From assembly GCA_910592205.1 (NCBI GenBank), contig CAJVPJ010000820.1:1-16129 (forward strand): a stretch of DNA of 16,129 nt, given 5' to 3'. Source of the DNA: Paraglomus occultum (taxonomy: Eukaryota; Glomeromycota; Glomeromycetes; Paraglomerales; Paraglomeraceae). The number at the start of each line of letters is the position of its first letter. Within the stretch, counting starts at the first letter, position 1. Below the pieces are notes generated by a model. That model ran no database searches and was not told the DNA's origin. It saw nothing but the letters and a program-made list of their open reading frames with translations. This document shows positions 1 through 8,424 of this stretch, one piece after another. The translations under genes and the position numbers were made by a program.

Positions 1-666
1 GTAAAGCGTTAATCACACAGAACCCATTAATGAAGCGATACTGAGTAGAACCCTCAGGATAGCCTATCGCGTTCACATAAACAATATAAACATATTAATA
101 TGATGAACACTTACTGGTAAAGTATGTCGAATATATATAGTGATGAAGCGTTTAAATGTTTTTGTTCTATACCTTGTATGCCATTGCAAGAATAATCGCT
201 TCAGTAGTCATGCACACAATTAACAAACCGGGGCTGAATATTACCTATTCTATTCTTATTGGTTATAGGCTGGTTCTGTTGTGTCACATTCACCGGAATA
301 CAATTAGAATGTTGTCTTTAAAGAGTATGGCTAACTGACTGTTTATCGTATCTCTATCTGTTCTGGGCCCAAATCAGAAATTAACCCATTCCGGGAATGA
401 AGAACTCTCATTCTGGCGCAACTTGTTCCTTGGCTATAGATCGTTCCATGACAACCAGATCCAATCTTCTTAAGTCGGCATTTAGTAGATGACCAACAAC
501 CCAATTAATATCGGGTCTTGTGCTTTACATTCAGAACAGAATTGACCGCATCCGATCCCGTCTCACTGTTTGATTAAATATTATTCCCGCTCTGCTTATT
601 GCAACAACGTAATATAATCAGTTGTAGATAGACCACATAGTATACTCTCCCGCATCATCCTAAACG

Positions 667-744
667 GAATCATTCCACGTAGGCCTTACAAAACGACCAG
701 TTGTCGTGGAAGGCGTATCAATGGGCAGAGGAGAAAAAATATAA
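667..744 (+). other. short coding-like patch, unassigned
   Basis: A 25-codon open stretch containing HVGLTKRPVVVEGVSMGRGE looks protein-like (G-V-G rich, balanced composition) and ends at TAA 742-744. No start codon or convincing splice site was found. It may be an exon remnant of the same kind as the 2.1-3.8 kb relic, or chance. Confidence 0.15.
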
Positions 745-1245
745 ACAAAGGTGATACCGTCTGGGTCTCGTATCCTTAACCAATTGGTTGATAAGTAACG
801 AGTTATTCGTGCATGAAAATAATCGATCGTCTATGAACTGTTTAATAATAAGTAACCCGCCTCGTCAAAAGGAAAAGAGAAACCCAAGTACTTATATGCG
901 GTTAAATATGCAGTGATTTAATGATATTTTCATTGACTATACCTGATTCTGAGACCGCAACAAAACAATATTGAGCAGAATTGTCTTTAAGACATCGTGC
1001 ACAGAATAAAATCGCCGGCCGGGTCAACAAATCATCATCACAATATCACCAATCTGTCTTTTTACCTTTATTCTCTCCTTTGAACTTTGGTCAAATTTGC
1101 CTTGTCATGAAGCTGTTTCCAAAGAATGATCTGTCAAGTAATAAAAGTATAGCCATTAAGATTAAGAAAAATACGGTAAGATTATATACCTCGATAGTAT
1201 TATCGTATAACAACGTTTGTTGTGATTATCGATCGCCAGGTACTC

Positions 1246-1359
1246 AGCATTAATAAACAAAACTCTGACACGCTCGGAAGAAGAAATATTGACTAACGTG
1301 TACGGAATTGTTATTTGTGGAGCATTGTGCGAAGAAAAATTGGGTAAATGAGTATTCCA
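1246..1359 (+). other. short coding-like patch, possible exon
   Basis: An open stretch includes TRSEEEILTNVYGIVICGAL and ends in TGA 1351-1353, followed by a CCAG|GTATGT donor-like site. An acceptor-like TACTCAG precedes it at about 1248. The opposite strand is also open here, so either or neither may be real. No family recognised. Confidence 0.15.
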
Positions 1360-2245
1360 GGTATGTCTCAGCGTCAGTCTGTGAAAAAGTCTTGCATTGA
1401 CGGACAATTACTTGTCTATTGAAGACCATGATTGTTATACAAGAAACCAAGCTCATACAATGTGACACGAAGTACGCGACGTTGGTATTCTCCGAAACGT
1501 CAAATGCTAACTGTGCATAGAGTAACTTAACTGTGACAGATTTTGTCGATATCAATATGCTTGGGATAATAAAAAAGGCGTAAAAATAGATTATAACGAT
1601 TCGTACATAAACCGCATTCTTTGTGAAAAAAAAAGAAAAAGTTATGGATGTTAATTTTTCCAGGCTCAAGTTTGCTTAAGAATTTATTAACTAACTGACA
1701 TTGGAACATTTTGGTCGATATGTTTAAATTCTATTTTATCAATCATCCTCTACGAAAGACAGATGTCATTTTTTGCCTATTGTGTTAAATATTAGATGTA
1801 TCAATTATTAAGGGTGTTTCTCGTTGCCGTTTTCGCCTAATTTTTTACTCCATGTAAGTACCGAATATAGCAAATAGCACATACAAGTTTGAGATCTTAT
1901 GGAAATATAAAATGTTTATTGATGACAACGACTACAAATCATATAGAGAAGTCTTAAAAATCAACTTAACTATATATACTCACCAACTACTGTGAATCCC
2001 CAAACGCACGTGAACACCGAGGCACATCCAATAGTTGATAACCATTGGTGGCGGCCACATTTTATGCTCTTTCGTCAGCTATGTGGTTGATAAACCGTGT
2101 TTTATTGGCCATTCAAAGTTTATTTGTTTGTTCTTGCTTTGGAGAAGTGGTACAAGTACAACGGTTGGTTCGAGTATAGAGAGTTCGTTGTATATGCGCT
2201 TTAGTTGTTGTGGAAGCATACATGTTGCAAATGAGAGCAGCCAGG

Positions 2246-2390
2246 GTGTACGTATATTTAATATTATGCATATACGTTTGAGTTTAAGTGTTAATATTGG
2301 GATGATTAGCTCAATATTAGTCCTCAAGCTTATGTGATTAAGAGGCAACAGAAAATGTATTTGATGATGGTTTTTATTTTTCTTTTCCAG
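2246..2390 (+). other. probable intron in the decayed gene
   Basis: Donor GTGTACGT and polypyrimidine acceptor TTTTTCTTTTCCAG. It is phase 0, joining MRAAR to RQKWTKLIRE. The inside is AT-rich with stops in all frames. Confidence 0.45.
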
Positions 2391-2985
2391 CGGCAGAAAT
2401 GGACTAAACTAATTAGAGAAAAATTCAACTTGCATCAGTCTCGAGATGCTCCTTATCAGGTTGATGTCCCGGGAAGCGCGACCAGCTGTTGTTGAGCCCA
2501 TGGCAACCAGAGACTGGGCAACAGTGATGCAGAAAATGGAATCCTACCGTAATAAACTGGCAAAGGAGCGGCGGCTTTATGAGTAATACTTTTTTCCCAC
2601 TCGATATCCTCATATTCATGATACATATATTAATATCACTAATAATACTTCTGTATCGCTAGTCCGTTATATTACTATCTCATAGATCATTCGGGGCCAA
2701 CACTTCCCCACTGCAGACCTGTTTGGCGAATACTTTCCAAGAATGAGGCTCTCGTTGCCGAAGGAAGTGGATTTTACTGCGCGTACTCTTTCGGATAAAG
2801 AAAACAGCCTTTTCATGCGACTTCTTGCGCGGTAGAGTTTTTTCTCCTGAGAACTTATTTGATGTTGCTGATACGTACATGCTGAACTGTTTTATTTGTA
2901 TACAGTCCAAACACCCCAATGACACACCTGTGAAAACAGAAAAAGAGCGTAATATTAAGGAGCTTGTGACAAGCACGTACGTTGA

Positions 2986-3048
2986 GTAAGGCAATATATC
3001 GATTTCTATGTTGATGAGTCTAATGTAATGGTTATTATCATCTTGCAG
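2986..3048 (+). other. probable intron in the decayed gene
   Basis: Donor GTAAGG and acceptor CATCTTGCAG, 63 nt long. It splits a GAC codon (GA|C) and keeps one frame open from 2834 to 3124. Confidence 0.5.
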
Positions 3049-3517
3049 CTTCAAGGCAATAACGAAACCCGGAAAGGATAACCTTTCTGAGATGGAGCGC
3101 ACCTCACGTAATGTTACCCTTTGTTAGACGCTACTGTAGGCCTCGATATGGAATGCCGCGTCTATTATTAGTAAGTCATCTTTCCTTGCATAATAATAAT
3201 TCCTTTTTGACAACATGCTTTATTAAATAAAATTTGTCGATACGTCTTGTTACTATGTAGTGGAGAACGTACTCTGGAAGCGACAGCTAATCGACGAAAA
3301 CGAAGGCAGGGACCCCTATGAACGAGCGAGAGACGGTTATAAAGTGGACGCCATAATCGAATATCAAGAGCTGGGCTGGTTGCCAACTATTGGATGTGGA
3401 GAAATCTCCGGCGGTCTGCCCACGTGGCAAAGAGTGGAAAGACACGCTTAAACTAGGTCTCGAGTTACGTGACATATGGCGCAAGGCGCAGAAAGAGTTG
3501 GGGGTTCACAGTAGTCG

Positions 3518-3601
3518 GTGAGTAGTTTATATTTTCATAAGACCTCAAGCTTGTATGTGTTATGTGCTAGATTCGATACTTACAATGGGGTAAAAAATTA
3601 G
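3518..3601 (+). other. probable intron in the decayed gene
   Basis: Donor GTGAGT and acceptor AAATTAG, 84 nt long. It splits a CGG codon and links the frame ending GVHSS to a downstream stretch that stays open for more than 70 codons, to TAG 3819-3821. Confidence 0.5.
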
Positions 3602-3821
3602 GAGGCAGAAAACTTCGCATTTACGCGCTGGGTGGACTCTTCCATCTGGTGCTCGTGGAAGAGGTGGCCCACCGTCTTCACTGAGCGACCTGATCAACCT
3701 GCAACGCGCCTACCGCGTCATGCTGCTGTTCACCGACAAGTTAGCCATGGGCAAAGAGGCAGCTGGTTGCGTGGAATCTGGAAAGATTAGAGGAGAGGGA
3801 TCAGTAGATAACAACGGGTAG

Positions 3822-4448
3822 AGAAAAAGTCACACATGACAAGAATCAGAGTCGTAACTTACTAAAAGACATATTCAAAATTGTTTGTACTAAGCATAAT
3901 TATACAAAGAAACGATATAATTCATGATGCGAAATCACAGGTACTAATTGCAATGAAAAAGATGGCAAAGTACATATTTCATATTATAAATGACTATTAA
4001 TAATGATGATAACAAATAAAAGAATTTTATACTTACAATATGACTTGAATGAGTTTACTCAGCCATTCATACGGATCTTATGCCATGATATTATCTATTA
4101 AGAATCTTTCTTATCTCGGATTAACGATTCTACTACAAATCGCTCTCGGAACGATGATAACGTGCAATCTTTGGATCAATTTGATAAGAAATATCTTTTC
4201 GTGCATAATATGTAATGAAGTAACGATGTGTTCTGATCATCGAAACATGTGACATAATTGATGTTCTTTGAATTTCCTAAAATGGATTATGCTAAAGCGG
4301 AGCAATCCCAGACAGCCAATAGACTGACTGCAAATGCGGGATCACGTTTTACTAAACGAAAGTTTTTGACTATGAAAGTATTGATTTAGCACAGAGTACA
4401 GCAATGTCTATTTTGTATGTTTGCCCTAATAATGTAATCACGATATCT
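3822..4448. other. gene-free AT-rich stretch
   Basis: About 630 bases between the decayed gene and the repeat array. Short open frames exist (for example 4049-4252) but show no motif, splice logic or codon bias, so I see nothing coding. Its last 100 bases may already belong to a worn edge of the repeat array. Confidence 0.4.
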
Positions 4449-5348
4449 ATATCAATTCTGAAACATAGACTTTGATCTCAACGACCATACGACAATGTTA
4501 TGATTATCTCCTCATCAAACTCAATTTGCGCAATGTCATAATCTAAACTGGCAGACGAATAACTGAGCTGAGCCACTGATGCATTTCCATTGATCAGATT
4601 ATCACATTCATCTACAGTATATGCATCGCTACCGTTAGGATTAAGTATGAGATTTTCACGAGCTGACAAACTATAAATAGACAATTAGAAACCCGTCGTT
4701 CCCAAATGGAAATTTTCATACTACAATAAAGTTAAACGGCATTGTTTCTCTTTCTTTGAAAAAGAACAACGTATGTCAGTTCTGAAACATAGTCTTTGAC
4801 ATCAACGATTACGATAATGCCATGCCATGCCATCAATCTTCGGTCGGCACCAATTAGCTTGCATATTGCACGATATAGTCTACATTGGCAGAGTATGCTG
4901 AGCCACAGCTGCATGTTTTCGATTGAGATAAAGTTGTTACTGGCTAAAAATAAAACCAACGCGAACAAAAATAACCTTCCATCTATGATAAAACGTGATG
5001 TTATCCTTAAGTGGAAATTCTCATACAGTTGTTGAATCGTCCCTTTTTAGGTAGATCAATTGAGAATGAGCACTTGTCTAAACAAGGCATCCTTAAAAAT
5101 AAACCGACGTGAACAAAAATAATCGAATCACGCTATTCTAATGTTCCCAATGGAAGTCGTCATACTGAAAACAAGTTGACGCTTTGATAATGATATTTTG
5201 TAATAGTTTCCTTTTTTGTTACATTTATCAATTTTGAAGCACAACCTTGATCTCAATTAACCATTATAATGCCATTATTACCTTTTCAAATCAGTATGCC
5301 GACCCAATTAACTGCATGTTTCGAAGAATGTTCATACATACTGACAGA
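4449..5348. repeat. three diverged copies of a complex repeat
   Basis: Copies with the core TTCTGAAACATAG...TTTGA.CTCAACGA lie at 4449-4601, 4773-4935 and 5226-5348. Each is continued by a similar block: on the minus strand, GTGGCTCAG and a CTCTGCCA..TAGA.TAT run in the first two copies, and GAAACATGCAG in the second and third. A linked module, TGGAAATTCTCATACTG-like, precedes or lies between them at 4701-4738, 5009-5033 and 5146-5183. Another, AAAATAAACCGACGTGAAC-like, is at 4945-4974 and 5095-5122. The order is conserved, so this is an old tandem duplication with indels. Minus-strand frames in the first two copies are open for 68-78 codons but disagree in frame, so I do not call a gene. Confidence 0.6.
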
Positions 5349-5359
5349 AAGTTAAAAAT

Positions 5360-5520
5360 ATCAAAGCCAGTCCCCTCTATCAGCCATACATAAGCATGCG
5401 TAACACTGTCACAAAATCACCACGCCTCGTCATTTCCTCAGTCACGTACTGCCTCAAAAGACAAAGTCCAGTTTTTTGGAAAACTGAGCAAACAAAACTT
5501 TCTTCTCAAACGCAATAATC
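5360..5520 (+). promoter_or_regulatory. 5' region of the DUF6345-like gene
   Basis: The sequence changes sharply here from AT-rich repeat to C-rich leader sequence. CATACATAAG at about 5386-5395 is a weak TATA-like element, 126-135 nt before the ATG. The stretch before the ATG (CTTTCTTCTCAAACGC) is a pyrimidine-rich leader of the type common in fungal 5' UTRs. No ATG intervenes between about 5400 and 5521 except one at 5395. Confidence 0.3.
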
Positions 5521-7165
5521 ATGAAGCGCAAACCAGCACTCTATATCTACTTCATTCTCACTTTCTTTGTCACCACATTCGCAATCCAAGCGGATTACCA
5601 CAAGGACAATGCCATCAGACCATGACAACGAGACACTTCCTGTATTCCGCCTGAGTCGCCCGAATGGAATTAATAAGAATCAAGTCATTGACCTAGCCCA
5701 CAGCCTATACGGCATCTCAGACGACTACACCAGCAAGTATGTGGATTCACGTATCATCTTGCGCTCCGGTTCACATGTAGTCGAAGTTGACAAGGTCAGT
5801 GGAGGAATCTGGACCGCTGACGAGGCAAGCCTATGGAACACTTCAATTCGACCGGAACTTGTGAGCGATGAACATGCCTCTGAAATTATCAATAATCTTA
5901 TCCATGAACATAAGTTGCTGCCAAAGTTCGACGAGGACGGACCATTCCAGTTGGTATCTGGGAAAATTGGCGGAACTCTTTTTGGTCAACAATCAACCGT
6001 AAATGGTAGTCGCATAACACACAAGCTCGATACGAGAACTAGCTATAGAATAACAGTCAATCTCCCCAACAAACCTCATATTCCAATTGTTGGCGGTGGG
6101 GCAAAGTTCCAATTCGTTCTTGGAGAAGCGGGTCGCCTTATCGGATTTAACGGTGTATGGCGCTAACCTGAAACTGAGGTCAAAATTATCCCAAAGAAGA
6201 AGGCCGACAAAATTTTCCTCGATACGTTCAAGCACCAAAAGCTGGTCAACTACACCTCTTCACTCGCATACTTCTCGGCACCGTCGTCAAGAACGCAGGA
6301 ATTCCTCTACCCTGTGTATGTTTACGACGGCACCTTGATGGCCAGTGGTAACCATGTTCCGTTGCGCCAGGTGATCTTGCCAGCCACACACTTCTCTCCA
6401 TTTCCCAAGGAACAAACCCCTCAGCAATCGCGCTCGCAAAATAAAACTGAGAATGAGAAACGCGCAAACAGGCGTAATAAACTCACATGCGGTACCGAGT
6501 GGATCGGTAAATCTGGTGGACTAGTCGGCAGTCATGACAATGCTCTGGGCTTCGTGAATGGTCTCTATGACGACGGCTGGGACATCTCTTTCAACTGGGG
6601 CGACGTTGCCGCCTTTAAATCAGACTGGACAACCGACAATGATGCATGGATAGATAATGTTGACTTTGTATTCTATACCGGTCATGCCAACATGAACGGC
6701 TGGAAGCTCGATGGTAATAAGAGCTTCCTTACTTTTAACGAAATTGGCTTGCTCGATCGAGATCTCGAATGGCTGGTCATCGCTGCTTGCGGCCCGCTTC
6801 AAGACGACATAATTAGTCCTGGTGGAGGTGATGTTTTTCGCTGGAAAACTGCCTTCGAAGGTGGACTTCATCTATTGCTTGGTTACGGATCCATCACCAG
6901 TGACAACACTGAAGAAGGCAGATTACTCACTAAATATACCCGTGAAGGCCAAAAAATCATCGATGCCTGGTTCCGTACAGCGCAAGAGGTGCAGCCATCC
7001 GTAAACGGTGCTACTCCACCGAATGGCCCGGATGTTTGGGTTGGCGCAATGTGGGTGTCGAGCCCCAGCAGCGATCCCAGTCAAGACCATATCTGGGATA
7101 GTGGTTCTGTCTCAGCTGACCCCATTAACTTTAATTTGATGAACGCTCTTTGGACAACTTGCTAA
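5521..7165 (+). pseudogene. secreted DUF6345-like protein gene, broken by a frameshift and a TAA
   Basis: The start ATG at 5521 follows a pyrimidine-rich leader and opens a typical signal peptide (basic KRK, then a hydrophobic run to about residue 24), so the product should be secreted. That frame stops at TGA 5623-5625, whereas the rest of the protein lies one base over, opening before 5620 and running to TAA 7163-7165. A further in-frame TAA at 6164-6166, after GFNGVWR, interrupts it. Ignoring both defects the protein would be about 547 residues. The C-terminal half (from about 6491) carries features I recall from DUF6345 proteins of bacteria and fungi: GTEWIG, VFYTGHANMNGW, LEWLVIAACGPLQDD and GGLHLLLGYGS. 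His (codon 6683-6685) and Cys (6788-6790) are spaced like a caspase-type dyad. There is no intron, and base composition is richer in G+C than the flanks. It may be a recent pseudogene or contain assembly errors; the family call is from memory of motifs. Confidence 0.75.
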
Positions 7166-7456
7166 GGATTTTTACAGGGAAGTAGAGGGAATATATGAAT
7201 AATCAATAAATCATCTTCAATTCACAAATGTCTAGCAGCAATGCATCTAGTTGTACCAAAAAAGCAGGAGAATATACATCCATGCGTTTTAAGATAATAG
7301 TTGCAATGCACGTATTATGTTGAGATGCAGAATTATATCGACATACTTGAAAAACAACGCGGCGCGGCGCTGCCAATAAACCGACCGTCTGGTGTCTGCA
7401 ACTGACGGTATTATCAGCGAAACTAACATAGACCGAGGGAAAGGGAAATGAGGTCA
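7166..7456. other. 3' flank of the DUF6345-like gene
   Basis: No gene assigned. A GC-rich patch at 7355-7400 (with GCGGCGCGGCGC) interrupts otherwise AT-rich DNA. A plus-strand frame starting ATG 7328 stays open for only 26 codons, and the minus strand is also open here. I cannot choose between them. Confidence 0.3.
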
Positions 7457-7643
7457 CGTCAAGGAAACTAGTAATACTGGAAAAACCTGCTTCGCAGAGG
7501 TGCACACTGAAATTTTTGTGGATCAATATGTCCCGTCGCCATGTAAATCCCGGATTTACATATGTAAATGCGGTTTTGGGGTCCTTGACGGAATTTACGT
7601 GCGACATTCATCTATTTATTTTGGGGTCCTTGACGGGATTTAC
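7457..7643. repeat. short-repeat and palindrome cluster (TTGACGGGATTT family)
   Basis: Two direct copies of a 25-bp unit containing GGGGTCCTTGACGGRATTTA (7574-7598 and 7619-7643, start-to-start 45 bp) differ at a single base. An inverted CGTCAAGGA lies at 7457-7465. Between them are a 19-bp interrupted palindrome TGTAAATCCCGGATTTACA (7542-7560) and an overlapping perfect 16-bp palindrome ATTTACATATGTAAAT (7554-7569). The family recurs at 15641-16046. Confidence 0.7.
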
Positions 7644-8260
7644 AGATTTACATACCAAATACAACAAATATACTATAATCATTTTGGTTGTAACACGTGA
7701 TTGTCCATATCGAGTATAGCTACTACATATCCTTAATTTATCGTAATTTGCTATTCACGTTAACCCATTCTCCTCTAGAACTGTTGTTTATTTATTGGAT
7801 ATTCTTTGCGTTTAAAGTGTAGAGATAGCTATCGCTATATTCACCGTTTTTCTGCTTTACACTGCAAAAATTTCTTTGCCTACGTAATGTTGTGAGATTA
7901 ATATGCAAATTTTAATAGCTTTTTTCATTGCGTTCAAGTATATGTGTATATTGCATTTATTTCACATACTCATAAGGGTATCACACGTTCTGTATACAAC
8001 CGTTAATAACCAACCCACATAATGACACGGTATCTGCACCTTTTCGCTGAACTGATTCACGACTTTTCACCATCAACCTGGCCAGAAGTACAGTACACGA
8101 AGATATATTGTTCAATATTCACATATACGTAAATACTAATTAACTATCATTTCTTTTCCATACTCAAACCGTCTAAGACAGAATTTCCGTAGCGACCACA
8201 AAAATTGAAAAGTTGATATGTGAAATAAGTTGCATTATTCGTATTAAAATTCGTTTGTTA

Positions 8261-8424
8261 ATGCAAATAATGATGCGCTGCCAGCGTCAGGCTATATGCT
8301 ATGCTATATAAACCCGCATAATTACATTTATGGAACATTAAAGACTGCCGAAAGGTGAGTCAAACCTGTCACATCAACTGTGCAGTCTAATTTTACCAAC
8401 TACCAGTTTAATTGACTCATCACC
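8261..8424 (+). promoter_or_regulatory. promoter-like cluster: octamer, palindrome, TATA, two AP-1/Gcn4 sites
   Basis: In order: ATGCAAAT (8261-8268), interrupted palindrome CGCTGCCAGCG (8276-8286), a strong TATA box CTATATAAAC (8304-8313), then a splice-donor-like AAAG|GTGAGT at 8351-8360. Two AP-1/Gcn4-type sites face each other: TGAGTCA at 8356-8362 and TGACTCA at 8413-8419. No protein-coding frame follows, so it could drive a non-coding transcript or a far-upstream 5' UTR. All are motif matches by eye. Confidence 0.3.

Larger units (their letters stand above)
1..2102. other. no recognisable gene
   Basis: Apart from the two short patches listed separately, I see no start-to-stop gene, RNA gene or long repeat. 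The stretch at 640-760 and that at 1000-1060 (with a CCGGCCGGG run) are more GC-rich than the rest and could be worn-out coding DNA. A pyrimidine-poor A run lies at 1627-1640. Confidence 0.4.
2103..3821 (+). pseudogene. decayed multi-exon gene of unknown family
   Basis: I do not recognise the family. Coding-like segments, all on the plus strand, are 2103-2201 (EKWYKYNGWFEYREFVV), 2204-2245 and 2391-2459 (joined: MRAARRQKWTKLIREKFNL), 2464-2582 (DWATVMQKMESYRNKLAKER), 2686-2832 (FGEYFPRMRLSLPKEVDF), 2834-2985 joined to 3049-3124 (ENLFDVADTYML ... FKAITKPGKDNLSEM), 3260 to about 3400 (DENEGRDPYERARDGYK), and about 3417-3517 joined to 3602-3821 (LGLELRDIWRKAQKELG ... DLINLQRAYRVMLLFTDK). Introns 2246-2390, 2986-3048 and 3518-3601 have good GT-AG ends and keep the frame. 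The frame breaks at about 2202, 2460, 2833, 3125-3260 and 3400. Segments are charged, amphipathic and G+C-richer than the flanks. Either an old pseudogene or a gene in poor sequence. Confidence 0.5.

Noticed and set aside
1250-1669. Minus-strand open frame of 139 codons
   Set aside because: Phe/Tyr/Ile-rich translation opposite A-rich plus-strand DNA, with no motif or splice logic. The plus strand looks at least as coding over 1246-1359.
4478-4968. Two minus-strand ORFs (68 and 78 codons) as small genes
   Set aside because: They lie in the diverged repeat copies and use different frames relative to the shared sequence, so they are not conserved as protein.
6153-6178. Tiny 24-26 nt intron (GTATGG...CTAAC...GAG) removing the in-frame TAA of the DUF6345-like gene
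   Set aside because: A branch-like CTAAC and GT/AG ends exist, but the other introns here are 63-145 nt and removal would delete the WR that follows GFNGV. A nonsense change is simpler.
5521-7165. Stop-codon reassignment (TAA read as an amino acid)
   Set aside because: The intact P450 gene has no in-frame TAA or TAG over 534 codons and itself ends in TAA. Reassignment would also not explain the separate frameshift.
7203-7607. Minus-strand open frame of 134 codons
   Set aside because: It runs through the palindromic repeat cluster at its 5' end and shows no recognisable domain. The open stretch is attributable to a GC-rich patch.
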